Shown here piece after piece: positions 18,095 to 27,690 of a DNA stretch of 64,000 nt. Under the pieces are notes generated by a model. That model was not told the DNA's origin. It saw nothing but the letters and a program-made list of their open reading frames with translations, and did not search any database. The DNA is from Pseudomonas soli. Lineage in GTDB: Bacteria; Pseudomonadota; Gammaproteobacteria; Pseudomonadales; Pseudomonadaceae. The stretch is from NCBI RefSeq assembly GCF_900110655.1, contig NZ_FOEQ01000005.1, positions 293,164-357,163 on the forward strand, given 5' to 3'. The position numbers and the translations under genes are program-made. Each line of letters begins with the position of its first letter. Within the stretch, counting starts at the first letter, position 1.

Positions 18095-19393
18095 ATGCTG
18101 AAGATCCTGGTGCGGTTGTACCTGGTGATCATCGTCGCCTATGCCGGGGCGATCGCGCTGATTCCCGACACCATCGTCGGCTTGTTTCACGATCGCTTCA
18201 TGGCCTACAACCTCGACCAGGCCAAGGGCGTGCAGACCCTGATCGTGCGTCAGTTCCAGCAGACGCCGCGGGAGCAGTGGCCGACGGTGGAAAAGGAACT
18301 GGCCGCGGCGTTCAAGCCGTTGGAGGTGCGCTTGCTGCGCATGGACGACGCCGAGCTGAGCAGCGAGGAAAAGGCCCGGCTCGAGCATGGCCTGTATGTG
18401 GTGCGCATGGCCGACTGGGGCTACTACGAAACGGCGCTGGCGCCGCTGGACCAGGACTGGCTGGTGCGCCTGCACTCGCCGGACGACCCGTTGGACATCA
18501 ACGTGCTGTCCTGGGGCGTGACCGTGCTGATCGGCGCGGCCATGCTCGGCTGCCTGCTGCTGTGGGTATGGCCGCACTGGCGCGACCTCGAGCGCCTGAA
18601 GGACACTGCCCGGCGCCTCGGGCGCGGCGAGATGTCCGAGCGTACGCATATCTCGCCGCGCTCGAACATCGGCGAGCTGGCCGGGGTGTTCGACACCATG
18701 GCCAGCGACCTGGAGCGCCACGTCAACCAGCAGCGCGAACTGCTCAACGCGGTGTCCCACGAGCTGCGCACACCGCTGACCCGCCTGGACTTCGGGCTGG
18801 TACTGCTGTTCGACGAGGTACCGCCTGCCAGCCGCAAACGCCTGCTGGGGCTGGTGGGCCATGTGCGCGAGCTGGACGAGTTGGTGCTTGAGCTACTGTC
18901 CTACAGCCGCCTGGAAAGCGCCGACCAGGCCCGCGAGCGGGTCGAGGTGTCGTTGCTCGAGCTGGTGGACAGCGTGCTCGGTGGTTTCGCCGAAGAACTC
19001 GACGATCGCGGCATCCAGTGGGAGGTGCAATGCGACGCCGACCTGCCACGCTTCGTCCTCGATCCGCGACTGACTGCCCGCGCGGTACAGAACCTGGTGC
19101 GCAACGCCATGCGCTACTGCGACGAAAGCCTGCTGCTGCGCCTGCGCCTGGAAGAGGATGGCGCCTGCCTGGTGACGGTCGAGGACGACGGCATCGGCAT
19201 TCCGGTCGAGGAGCGTGAGCGGATCTTCCAGCCGTTCTACCGGCTGGATCGCAGCCGTGATCGCAATACGGGTGGTTTCGGCTTGGGCTTGGCGATCAGC
19301 CGGCGGGCCATCGAAGGGCAGGGCGGTACGCTCACAGTGGCGCAATCTGCGTTGGGTGGGGCGCAGTTCAGGATTCGCTTGCCAGCCGGTTAG
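18095..19393 (+). CDS. Sensor histidine kinase (RstB-like)
   Basis: A 432-residue inner-membrane kinase. Membrane segments lie near residues 5-27 and 138-160 and flank a periplasmic sensor region of about 110 residues. A HAMP linker follows, then the phosphoacceptor H222 in NAVSHELRTPLTRL. The ATP-binding boxes are N (VRNAMRY), G1 (DDGIGI) and G2 (GFGLGL). It presumably phosphorylates the regulator encoded just upstream. The 3' end overlaps the convergent diguanylate cyclase by 26 bases. The signal sensed is unknown; efflux substrates or envelope stress are guesses. Confidence 0.92.
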   Translation: MLKILVRLYLVIIVAYAGAIALIPDTIVGLFHDRFMAYNLDQAKGVQTLIVRQFQQTPREQWPTVEKELAAAFKPLEVRLLRMDDAELSSEEKARLEHGLYVVRMADWGYYETALAPLDQDWLVRLHSPDDPLDINVLSWGVTVLIGAAMLGCLLLWVWPHWRDLERLKDTARRLGRGEMSERTHISPRSNIGELAGVFDTMASDLERHVNQQRELLNAVSHELRTPLTRLDFGLVLLFDEVPPASRKRLLGLVGHVRELDELVLELLSYSRLESADQARERVEVSLLELVDSVLGGFAEELDDRGIQWEVQCDADLPRFVLDPRLTARAVQNLVRNAMRYCDESLLLRLRLEEDGACLVTVEDDGIGIPVEERERIFQPFYRLDRSRDRNTGGFGLGLAISRRAIEGQGGTLTVAQSALGGAQFRIRLPAG

Positions 19394-20456
19394 TCCACCG
19401 GACGAAGCGGTCCTTGCCCGTGTGCTTGGCTTCGTACAGTGCCTGGTCCGCCCGGATCAGCGCCGTGCTCAGGGTATCGCCGCTATCGATCCGGGCCAGG
19501 CCGATGCTGATGGTCACCGGGTGTGCCCCGAGGTCCTCGCGCACCCGCTGGCACAACCTCGCAACTTGCTGCTCGGCGCCTGTTTCATCCAGCCCCTGGA
19601 AGAAGATCGCGAATTCCTCACCGCCCAGCCGGGCGATCTCGTAGCCGATCATCGCCGCCTTTATGTGCGCCGCCACGCGCTTGAGCACCTCGTCGCCGAT
19701 GTCATGGCCGAAGCGGTCGTTGACCTGCTTGAAATTGTCGATGTCGATCATCGCCAGGTACTGTTCGCCGGCCTGTCGCAGCTGCTTTTCGGCCTTGGCC
19801 ATGAACGAGCGACGGTTGGGGATGTCGGTCAACGCGTCGATATAGGCCTGCTCCAGCAGTACCTTGGTCAGGTAGAAGTTGTGCAGCTTGGCCTGGCGGA
19901 TACGCAGGTAGCTGTAGATCACCAGCCCGCTGAGGCACACCGCGTAGCTGACCAGCATCGCGCCTTCGAGCTCCAGGGCTTCGATACGGGTGTGGAAGAA
20001 GGGGTTGAGCATGACCCAGGTGATGCCCATGGCGCAGAAGAATGACCAGCGTCGCACCGGCAGCACCGACACGGTGTACAGCACGGTGGAGACCCCAAGT
20101 ACCAGCCATACCGGTCGCAGGGCGATGGGGATGCCCTCGATCACCAGGCGCATGGCCAGGGTGATCACCGTCACGAACAGCAGGTTGAGCACGTCGAAAT
20201 GCTGGCTCCTGCGGGTGAAAGCCAAGACCACGGTGAGGCTGCACAGCAAGGCGATGAACACCCCGGACAGCCAGGTGAAGCCCTGGCCGCCGAGGTAGCT
20301 GACGATCAGGTCGAAGACCAACCAGATGGCAATGCCGATGCAGAAGATCAGCAGGCAGAAACGGCGCATGGCCTCGAATTCGTGCTGGCGGAACTCGGCA
20401 CGCAGGGCGGCGGGGGCGACCTGTTGGCGGATGTGGGCTTCGAGGGTCTTGTACAT
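19368..20456 (-). CDS. Membrane diguanylate cyclase (GGDEF)
   Basis: A 362-residue protein with about six N-terminal membrane segments (residues 33-185) and a GGDEF domain from about 205. The active site is GGEEF at residues 278-282, with the metal-binding MIDIDNFKQVND at 236-247. The RxxD product-inhibition site is not conserved (Met and Tyr at the Arg and Asp positions), so feedback inhibition may be absent. It should make c-di-GMP from GTP at the inner membrane. It lies directly downstream of the wecB-nfrBA-ybcH-like operon on the same strand (70-bp gap), so it may supply the signal for NfrB. That link is inferred. Confidence 0.9.
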   Translation of the reverse strand: MYKTLEAHIRQQVAPAALRAEFRQHEFEAMRRFCLLIFCIGIAIWLVFDLIVSYLGGQGFTWLSGVFIALLCSLTVVLAFTRRSQHFDVLNLLFVTVITLAMRLVIEGIPIALRPVWLVLGVSTVLYTVSVLPVRRWSFFCAMGITWVMLNPFFHTRIEALELEGAMLVSYAVCLSGLVIYSYLRIRQAKLHNFYLTKVLLEQAYIDALTDIPNRRSFMAKAEKQLRQAGEQYLAMIDIDNFKQVNDRFGHDIGDEVLKRVAAHIKAAMIGYEIARLGGEEFAIFFQGLDETGAEQQVARLCQRVREDLGAHPVTISIGLARIDSGDTLSTALIRADQALYEAKHTGKDRFVRWTNRLASES

Positions 20457-20526
20457 GCTGGAGGATGCCCTCGGCTATTGTGCTGTTCTTGCCGGCCTCG
20501 CGAAGAGATCCGTTCAGGTTCTGGTT

Positions 20527-21366
20527 TCAATCTATGGAAAGCGTCCCTCTGGCCCAGGGCCGATAGCGAAGGGCGAACACGGCTTCGGCGTGGCAGTCTC
20601 CGCTCAGCGCCGGCTGCGCAGGTTCGGCGCGGAACGCTTGGCCAGGTTTGCTGACCTGGCGAAATGCCTCGCGCACGATGCCCACCCGGCAGGGCAGGGC
20701 CTGTTCGTAGCCTTGGCGTACCAGCGGCGCCAGGCGGCCTGTGCCGGCGCCGTCCTGCCACCAGACGTTCAGGCCAAGGCTGGCCAACTGCTCCAGCCAC
20801 GCGCCATTGACCCGCGGCGACAGCTGGCCGGAGCTGAACGCGCTGATATGCAGGGGCTTTTCCAGTTGCCGGTTAAAAGCCTGCAATTGAGTATGCAGCG
20901 CATCGCGCCTGGCCGGGTCGCGAAAGTGCAGGTCGTCCAGTTCCATGGGCAGGTACCAGCCGGCCACCGGCAGCGCCCATTCGGCCTTGAGCTGCTGGTA
21001 TTGGGTGAGCGAGCGTCCCAGCTGCGCCTTGAAGTAACTGTTCAGGCCTTCGCCGTCGAGCTGTTCGAGGCGCTGGTAGTAGGCCGGATCCATGTACAGG
21101 CCGAGCACCAGCTCGAGGCCTTGGGCCCGCGCTTCGCGCAGGCTCCCGGCCAGCCAGCCCTTGGAGCCTCCAAAGTCGCTGTCGCCGTAGGCGCTCCACT
21201 GCACGATCAGGGTCTTGCCGCCCTGGGCCACGGTGGCTCGCCACAGGTTTTGCCACTGCGCCGGGGTGACGTTCGCGTCACGGTTGAGCGGTTGGTAGAA
21301 CAGGCGCTGGTCGGCCTGGGCGGGTAGCCACAGGATCAGCAGGCAGAGAGCCAGGAAGCTACGCAT
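20527..21366 (-). CDS. Secreted DUF4434/YbcH-like protein of the Nfr locus
   Basis: A 279-residue protein with a clear Sec signal peptide (MRSFLALCLLILWLPAQA) followed by a soluble domain rich in aromatic residues (FYQPLNRDANV, LYMDPAYYQ, NVWWQDGAGTG). The fold looks like the DUF4434 group of glycosidase-like barrels. It overlaps the nfrA stop by one base (TGATG) and is last in the operon. In E. coli the order is nfrB-nfrA-ybcH, which matches here. A periplasmic role in processing or translocating the Nfr glycan is plausible but not shown. Confidence 0.75.
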   Translation of the reverse strand: MRSFLALCLLILWLPAQADQRLFYQPLNRDANVTPAQWQNLWRATVAQGGKTLIVQWSAYGDSDFGGSKGWLAGSLREARAQGLELVLGLYMDPAYYQRLEQLDGEGLNSYFKAQLGRSLTQYQQLKAEWALPVAGWYLPMELDDLHFRDPARRDALHTQLQAFNRQLEKPLHISAFSSGQLSPRVNGAWLEQLASLGLNVWWQDGAGTGRLAPLVRQGYEQALPCRVGIVREAFRQVSKPGQAFRAEPAQPALSGDCHAEAVFALRYRPWARGTLSID

Positions 21367-24300
21367 CAGAAGTTCATCTCCACACCCAGCAGCACGCCGT
21401 TGCCGCGTTTGTAGAGGTTGCCGCCCAGTGCCTGCTGGTACTCGGCGCGTACTTTCAGCGAGCCGCGATAGGCGTTGTAGCGGTCGTCGTCGAACCACCA
21501 CTGCCAACGTACGCCGACCCCGGCGCGGGCGTCCTGGCGCCAGTCGTTGCTTGGGTCCTGGCTGGCAAACTCGAGGAAGCCGTAGGGCATGATCGTCTGC
21601 GGCGACTGGCTGGGCAGTTTCCACGCATGGCCCTGCTGGAAGCGCGACAGCCAGGCATGGTCGCCGGCGCGGGTCCACCAGGCGGCGTCGAGGTAGAGGA
21701 AGCGCTCGTCCCAGTCGTCCTCGTCGATACGCCAGTCGTTGCGGTACTTGCCCTGATCCAGGAACGAAGCCGTGGCGCGCAGCAGCAGGTCGTTGCTCGA
21801 TTCGGCGTTGTGACGCAGGTCGCCCCAGTTGCCGCCGACCTTGGCCGGGCTGAGCAGTTCGCCCAGGCTCAGGCCGCTGTAGTGCGTGCTGTCGATCTGG
21901 CGCTGGTGGTACAGCTCGGCGTACAGGTTGAGGTTGGCCTGGCCGAGCGGCTTGTAGCGCAGGCCAACACCGGTGCCCATGCTCTGCGCGTAGTCGGTGC
22001 GGCTCTGGCCACCGAACAGCACGCGGCCATACACCGACAGGGTGCTGCCATTGCGGCTGGGCTCTTCGCCCAGGGCGTGGTCCCACATCGCCAGTTGCAC
22101 GTTCTGCGAGCGGGCCCGGCGCGAGGTGCCGCTGCGTTCGCCGGTGTCGAGGAACTTGTCGTTGGTCGAGGTGCCGGCGGGCGACCAGGTGCTGGCCAGG
22201 GTGATGCTGTCGCGGCGCGACAGGGTTTCATGGGCGCGGCGCTGGCGGTACTTGCGCGCCTCCAGGCTGCCGTACTCATCGTCGCCGTCGACCAGGTTGC
22301 GCTCCACGTCCAGTACCCGGCGCAGCTCGCGGCGGGCCGAGGCACTGTCCTCGACCTCGTCGTAGCGCAGAGCCAGGGTCTCGCCCAGGCGGTAGTCCTC
22401 GGGGAAGTCGCGGGTGGCGCGCTCCAGGTAGGGTATGGACTGGCGGCGTTGCTGCTTGTCCGCCGAGCCTGCCAGGCGCATGCCGTAGTCGGCGCGGTAA
22501 CGCGGCTGGTCGGGCGCCAGGCGCACGGCCTCGGCCAGCCAGGCGCTGCTCTGGGCGCTGTCGCCAGCCTGCTGGGCGGTACCGGCGGCGGCGTAGTAGT
22601 GATCGGCGCGCGGAGCATGACGCAGCGCTTCGCGCTGGAAGGCCAGGGCCTGCTGCGGGTCGCCCTGGCGCTGGGCAATGGCGGCGCCCAGCGCCCAGTC
22701 GTCGGCACTCTGGTGCGCCGCCGCATCCCAGTGGCGGCGGGCGGCGTTGGCGTCACCGGCGTTCAGCGCGCCACGGGCGGCGGTCAGGCGCGCATTGTCG
22801 GTCCAGGCGCTGGCCGGCAGGCTATTCCAGATCGGCAGCGCCGCCTGGGAGTCGCCGGAGGCTTCCAGGGCGTAGGCCAGGGGCAGGCGACTGCCGCTAT
22901 CGCCCAGGCGTTCGGCTGCCTGGTAGTAGACCACCGCTTCGCCTGGCTGATCAGGCATGGCGCAGCGCCCCAGGGCGCGATACTGCCCGGCTTCGACCGG
23001 GGTGGCCGGGATGGCCTTGCGCACGGCGTCGCACTGGCCGGCTTCGGCCAGGCGGCCCAGTAGCTGGCCACGGGTGACGGCATCGACTCGTGGCACCAGG
23101 GCAAGCATGCGCGGACTGTCCAGCGGGCCGTCGTTGCGTGCGTAGAGGTTGCCCAGGCGTTGCAGCAGCGAGGGCGTCAGCCTGCCCTGATGACGCGCGT
23201 AGGCGTTGTCGAGCAGCTGCCGGGCGCGCTCGCTCTGGCCGCTTTCGAGCAGCATGAAGCTGGCTTGTTCCAGGGCGGCGAGATCGCCAGTCTGTCGGTA
23301 GCGTTGCTCCCACTGCGCCGCGGTGCGCGGTTGCGCAGGCTGCGCGGGGTCGCCATACAGGCGCTGCCTGAGGATGGCATAGCTGCGCGGATTGTCGCGG
23401 GCCTGGCATTGGCCGAGCTGCTCGCGGGCCAGCTTCAGGTCCTTGTGGGACAGCCAGTCGACGGTCTCCAGGCACGGGCGTTGCAGTTCATTGCTCAGCT
23501 GGCGCACCAGCGGCGCATCATCACCTTCACGGGCCAGCTCCCACAGCTGCTGGCGCTGCTCGGGGTGCTGCAGTTGCTCGGCGGGCAGGCTCTGCAGCCA
23601 GCGCTCGGCCTGCTGGTTGTGGCCCATGGCGATGGCGCGGTTGGCCATGGCCAGGCGGGCGCGGGTCGCCGCGTCCTGGGAAGGTGCGCTGGCCAGGAGT
23701 GAGTTCAGGCCCTTTTCATCGAGCTGCTGGATATACGCATTGGCCAGGCGCTGCCAGTCCTGCGGGGGCAGTTGGCCCTGGTCGGCCAGCGGCTGCAACT
23801 GGTCGATGGTCTCTCCCCAGTTGTGCAACTGCTCGGCGAAGTTGGCCCGGGTCATGCGCAGCACCATGCCATCGTCGCGTACCGGCAGATGGTTGAGCCA
23901 CTCCAGGGCCTTGGCCGCGCCGCCGAACTTGGCCAGGCTGACGCTGTAGGCCTGCCACAGGCGCACGCGCTGCTGGCCCTGGCTGTCGGCGAGCCAGGCC
24001 TCCACCTGGCTCGCGGCCGGCGGGTCCTGTTCGATCCAGGTCAGGCGCAGCTCCAGCAGGGCATCGGCGTGTTCGGGATTGTCGTCGAGGTCTTCGGCGA
24101 TGGCCTCTGCTTCCTTGTAGCGACGCTGATGGGCCAGGGCTTCGGCCAGCAAGGCGCGGGCTTCGTTGTTGTTCGGCACGCGCCCCAGCACGTGGCGGGT
24201 CAGGCGCTCGACCTCGGCCCAGTTGTCCTTCTGCGCCTCCCGATAGCCACGCTCCATGAACGGGTAGCTGGTGAAGCGCTGGAAGTCGGTCATCGGCTTG

Positions 24301-24368
24301 GTCGGCGCGGCCAAGGCGGAAGAACACAGCAGCAGGCTGGCGATGGTCAGGGAAAGACGGGGCGTCAT
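21366..24368 (-). CDS. nfrA: NfrA-like outer-membrane protein (N4 adsorption protein A family)
   Basis: A 1000-residue protein with a Sec signal peptide ending ALA-AP near residue 21. A long array of TPR-like helical repeats fills residues about 30-690. The C-terminal part, about residues 700-1000, has alternating strands ending LGVEMNF, a terminal Phe typical of outer-membrane barrels. E. coli NfrA is the outer-membrane receptor for phage N4 and exports the Nfr glycan. Length agrees with E. coli NfrA (about 990). The ATG overlaps the nfrB stop (ATGA), so the two are translationally coupled. Confidence 0.9.
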   Translation of the reverse strand: MTPRLSLTIASLLLCSSALAAPTKPMTDFQRFTSYPFMERGYREAQKDNWAEVERLTRHVLGRVPNNNEARALLAEALAHQRRYKEAEAIAEDLDDNPEHADALLELRLTWIEQDPPAASQVEAWLADSQGQQRVRLWQAYSVSLAKFGGAAKALEWLNHLPVRDDGMVLRMTRANFAEQLHNWGETIDQLQPLADQGQLPPQDWQRLANAYIQQLDEKGLNSLLASAPSQDAATRARLAMANRAIAMGHNQQAERWLQSLPAEQLQHPEQRQQLWELAREGDDAPLVRQLSNELQRPCLETVDWLSHKDLKLAREQLGQCQARDNPRSYAILRQRLYGDPAQPAQPRTAAQWEQRYRQTGDLAALEQASFMLLESGQSERARQLLDNAYARHQGRLTPSLLQRLGNLYARNDGPLDSPRMLALVPRVDAVTRGQLLGRLAEAGQCDAVRKAIPATPVEAGQYRALGRCAMPDQPGEAVVYYQAAERLGDSGSRLPLAYALEASGDSQAALPIWNSLPASAWTDNARLTAARGALNAGDANAARRHWDAAAHQSADDWALGAAIAQRQGDPQQALAFQREALRHAPRADHYYAAAGTAQQAGDSAQSSAWLAEAVRLAPDQPRYRADYGMRLAGSADKQQRRQSIPYLERATRDFPEDYRLGETLALRYDEVEDSASARRELRRVLDVERNLVDGDDEYGSLEARKYRQRRAHETLSRRDSITLASTWSPAGTSTNDKFLDTGERSGTSRRARSQNVQLAMWDHALGEEPSRNGSTLSVYGRVLFGGQSRTDYAQSMGTGVGLRYKPLGQANLNLYAELYHQRQIDSTHYSGLSLGELLSPAKVGGNWGDLRHNAESSNDLLLRATASFLDQGKYRNDWRIDEDDWDERFLYLDAAWWTRAGDHAWLSRFQQGHAWKLPSQSPQTIMPYGFLEFASQDPSNDWRQDARAGVGVRWQWWFDDDRYNAYRGSLKVRAEYQQALGGNLYKRGNGVLLGVEMNF

Positions 24369-26539
24369 GCCACCTCCCGGGTCAGGTCGTAGGCGGCCTG
24401 CTGTTCGCTGGCCTGCTCGGCGAGGGCTTGCTGCAGCACCTCCTCGGTGATGATGCCGCGGGCGATCAGGTGTTCGCCCAGGCTCTGCTGCTCAGGGTTG
24501 AAGTCGATCAGGGCCTGGTTGAACAGGGTCACCGGCACCATGCCGCGCACCTGCAGCAGCGAACCGAGCATCACCTGGTGGGTGCCGACCCTCTCCAGCA
24601 GCGCGGCATCGTCCTGGTGACGTTCGAGAACCTCGAGCATTTCCCGGGTCTCGGGTTTCTGCCAGGGGCTCGGGTAGTGATAGCGCAGGCCCAGGGTCAC
24701 GCGCCCCTGCGGCGCCAGGCGGGCACGCACCGGGCGCTTGAGCTGGCGGCTGATGACCCCCAGCGAGACCTGGCTGACCGGGCTTTCGCTGGCCAGCACC
24801 AGGGTGTCGCCGTCTTCGTCCACCGGCAGCACGCCGTAGTGGGTGGCGAGCTTGCGCGGCAGCTTGGCGATCAGCGCCGGGGCGATCTTGAACGGATTGA
24901 GCGGTGCCCAGGGCAGGTCCAGTTGCTCGGCCAGGGTCTCGACCAGCTGCTCGCTGGTGAGCCAGCCGCGCAGCAGCAGCTCGCGGCCGAGGCGTCGGCG
25001 TACCGGGCTGGTGATGGCCTGCTCCAGCTGTTCTTCGCTGATCAGGCCTTTCTCCACCAGGCGATGGCCCAGCGGGGTGCGTGCCGGGGCGGCGAGGGCA
25101 GGGAACTCGTGGGTGGTCTTGTCCCAGGCCACCCGCCGCGAATCGCCCATCTCCATCACCTGGCGCAGGGCGCGCAGGTTGGCGAAGAAGTTGACGAAGT
25201 TGCTCCACATCATCCGTGGTGCCGAGAGCAGGCCTTCGAACACGCCGTAGTAGCGGGTTACGAACCAGAATCGCTGGAACAGGCGGTTGAACAGCAGCAG
25301 GCCGTTGAGCCACAGCAAGGTGCTGAGCAGCGTGCTGTCGCTGAGGATCGACATGAACCGCCACGACTCCGGCGCGATCACCGTGACCAGCCACATCGCC
25401 AGCAGCACCAGCAGCAACAGGTTGACCAGGAAGCTCAGCAGGTAGGCGAACAGCCCGCGGCGGTCGCGCCAGAGGAAGTAGTTGAGCGCGCCCTTGCGGC
25501 TCCAGCCGAGGTTGCTGGTGCCCTGGAACACGATGCCGACGATCCACCGCGATTTCTGGCGGATGGCGTGCTGCCAGTCACGGGGGAAATGCTCGCGTAC
25601 GCAGATCACCTGGGCGAACTCGCGGCTCATGCCGGGGCGCCACTCCTGTTTGAGGGCCAGCGCCGGGTCGGTAATGGAATAGCGGGCGAAGATGCATTTC
25701 ATGCCTTTCTGCTTGAGGCGGAAGCCGATGTCGTAGTCTTCGGTGAGGCTCTGCACATCGAAGGCGATGCCGTCGCCGTCCTCCAGCAGCGCGCTGATCG
25801 CCCGGCGGCTGAAGCAGGTGCCGACCCCGGCGCTGGGCACCTGGCCGGTGAGCGCCTCGCGCACGATGACGTCCTTGCCGTGGTTCTCGGCGAACTCGTC
25901 GACGTAGTGGCCGGCGGTGAAACCCTTCCATTCCGGGGCGTAGGGGTACACCGGGATCTGGATCATGTCCTTGTTCGGCAGCAGGTAGTTGAACAGGCGC
26001 AGTTCCATGGGCGAGATGACGTCCTCGGCGTCATGCAGGATGAAACCGGCGAACTCGATGCGCGCGTCCTGCTGGAAACGCAGGATGGCGTCGATGATGT
26101 TGTTCAGGCAGTCGGCCTTGCTGGTGGGGCCGGGACGGGCGCAGACCACCTTGTGCACGTTGGGGTAGTGCAGGCACACGGCGTCGACGTCGGCCTGGGT
26201 CTGCGGGTCGTTGGGGTAGGTGCCGACGAATATCTGATAGTTCTCGTAGTCGATGGTGGAGGCGGCCAGGCGCGCCATCTCGCCGACCACGCCGACCTCG
26301 TTCCAGGCCGGCACCATGATCGCCAGGGGCTTTTCCGGCACCTCGAACAGGCGCTTCTCATCGGCCTTGTCGAACTTGTCGTAGATGCGGAAACGTCGGA
26401 TCAGCTTGCGGCCCCAGTAGCACAGGTCGATGAACAGGTCGTCCAGGCCCAGCAGGAACATCAGCGTCGCCAGGACGATGGCAAGGATCTTCAGGCCGAA
26501 CAGGACGTAGGTGAGGAAATCGATGAAGGCCAGGCTCAT
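24365..26539 (-). CDS. nfrB: NfrB-like glycosyltransferase with C-terminal MshEN domain
   Basis: A 724-residue inner-membrane protein. An N-terminal membrane segment precedes a GT2 domain with DAED (DxD-type), TEDYD and QKSRW motifs, as in processive polysaccharide synthases. Several membrane segments (residues about 355-430) follow. The C-terminus has MshEN/GSPII_E N-terminal-type repeats (for example PLGHRLVEKGLISEEQLEQA), a known c-di-GMP-binding fold. In E. coli, NfrB polymerises a ManNAc-based glycan when bound by c-di-GMP. The start overlaps the wecB-like stop (ATGA). The domain order supports the same role here. Confidence 0.92.
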   Translation of the reverse strand: MSLAFIDFLTYVLFGLKILAIVLATLMFLLGLDDLFIDLCYWGRKLIRRFRIYDKFDKADEKRLFEVPEKPLAIMVPAWNEVGVVGEMARLAASTIDYENYQIFVGTYPNDPQTQADVDAVCLHYPNVHKVVCARPGPTSKADCLNNIIDAILRFQQDARIEFAGFILHDAEDVISPMELRLFNYLLPNKDMIQIPVYPYAPEWKGFTAGHYVDEFAENHGKDVIVREALTGQVPSAGVGTCFSRRAISALLEDGDGIAFDVQSLTEDYDIGFRLKQKGMKCIFARYSITDPALALKQEWRPGMSREFAQVICVREHFPRDWQHAIRQKSRWIVGIVFQGTSNLGWSRKGALNYFLWRDRRGLFAYLLSFLVNLLLLVLLAMWLVTVIAPESWRFMSILSDSTLLSTLLWLNGLLLFNRLFQRFWFVTRYYGVFEGLLSAPRMMWSNFVNFFANLRALRQVMEMGDSRRVAWDKTTHEFPALAAPARTPLGHRLVEKGLISEEQLEQAITSPVRRRLGRELLLRGWLTSEQLVETLAEQLDLPWAPLNPFKIAPALIAKLPRKLATHYGVLPVDEDGDTLVLASESPVSQVSLGVISRQLKRPVRARLAPQGRVTLGLRYHYPSPWQKPETREMLEVLERHQDDAALLERVGTHQVMLGSLLQVRGMVPVTLFNQALIDFNPEQQSLGEHLIARGIITEEVLQQALAEQASEQQAAYDLTREVA

Positions 26540-27690
26540 GCGTTGTCCCGTGCGGCGGATTGCTCGGCGAACCAGCGGCTCAGGCGTTCGGCGATGCGCT
26601 CGCTGGCGTGGCCGTCGCCGAAGGGGGTGTAGACCTGGGCCATGCGCTCATAGGCAACCGGGTCGTCGAGCAGTTGGCTGGTCTCCTGGACGATGCGCTC
26701 GGTGAGCGTGCCGACCAGCTTGACCGTGCCGCCCTTGAGCACAGCGGGGCGCTCGGTGACCTTGCGCAGCACCAGCACCGGCTTGCCCAGCGCGGGGGCC
26801 TCTTCCTGCACGCCGCCGGAGTCGGTGAGGATGATGTGCGCGCGGTTCATCAGCCAGACGAAGTGCGGGTAGTCCTGGGGCGCGACCAGATGGATGTTGT
26901 CGCGTCCCGAGAGCACGCTGTACACCGCGTGCTGCACCTGCGGGTTGAGGTGCACCGGGTAGAGGAACTGCACGTCCGGGTAGCGCAGGGCCAGTTCGGC
27001 CAGGGCCAGGCAGATGCGTTCGAAGCCGCTGCCGAAGTTCTCCCGGCGGTGGCCGGTGATCAGCACCATGCGCTGGTCGTCGCGCAGCACATTGAGCGGG
27101 GAGTCGGCGGCGGGGCGCCAGTTGTCCTTGTTCAGCTTGTCGCGCATCCACAGCAGGGCGTCGATCACCGTGTTGCCGGTGACCTCGATGTGCTCGGGCG
27201 GCACCCCTTCGCGGATCAGGTTGGCGTCGGAGTCGCGGGTGGGGGTGAAGTGCAGGTCGGCGAGCACGCCGGTCAAGCGCCGGTTGGCTTCCTCGGGCCA
27301 GGGCTGCTGCAGGTTGCCGGTGCGCAGGCCGGCCTCGACATGGCCGATGGGAATGTGACGGTGGAAGGCGGCCAGCGAGGCGATGAAGCTGGTGGTGGTA
27401 TCGCCGTGGACCAGGACGATATCGGGCCTGACCTGTTCATAGGCCTGGTCGAGCTTGTCCAGCAGGTCGCGGGCCAGGCCGTTGAGGGTCTGGTTCTGGG
27501 TCATCACCTGCAGGTCCTGGTCGACCTCGAGGCCAAAGGCGGTGAGGACCTGTTCGAGCATTTCGCGGTGCTGGCCGGTGGAGCAGATCTGCAGGTCGAC
27601 CTCGGGCCAGTCGCGCAGGACGCGGGCCAGCGGGGCCATCTTGATCGCTTCGGGGCGGGTACCGAATACCATCATCACGGTGTAAGCCAT
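26536..27690 (-). CDS. wecB: UDP-N-acetylglucosamine 2-epimerase
   Basis: A 384-residue cytosolic enzyme starting MAYTVMMVFGTRPEAIKMAP. It has the family motifs VHGDTTTSFI, GHVEAGLRTG, TGHRRENFGSG and DSGGVQEEAPALGKPVLVLR, covering the active site. It interconverts UDP-GlcNAc and UDP-ManNAc. It is the first gene of the operon, coupled by ATGA overlap to nfrB. In E. coli, WecB is unlinked yet needed for the Nfr glycan; here the epimerase is built into the operon, so UDP-ManNAc supply is probably dedicated to NfrB. Confidence 0.95.
   Translation of the reverse strand: MAYTVMMVFGTRPEAIKMAPLARVLRDWPEVDLQICSTGQHREMLEQVLTAFGLEVDQDLQVMTQNQTLNGLARDLLDKLDQAYEQVRPDIVLVHGDTTTSFIASLAAFHRHIPIGHVEAGLRTGNLQQPWPEEANRRLTGVLADLHFTPTRDSDANLIREGVPPEHIEVTGNTVIDALLWMRDKLNKDNWRPAADSPLNVLRDDQRMVLITGHRRENFGSGFERICLALAELALRYPDVQFLYPVHLNPQVQHAVYSVLSGRDNIHLVAPQDYPHFVWLMNRAHIILTDSGGVQEEAPALGKPVLVLRKVTERPAVLKGGTVKLVGTLTERIVQETSQLLDDPVAYERMAQVYTPFGDGHASERIAERLSRWFAEQSAARDNA

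Noticed and set aside
21367..22086. N-terminal extension of the YbcH-like protein into nfrA
   Set aside because: The extension is Arg/Pro/Ala-rich and out of frame with nfrA; a signal peptide begins at ATG 21366.
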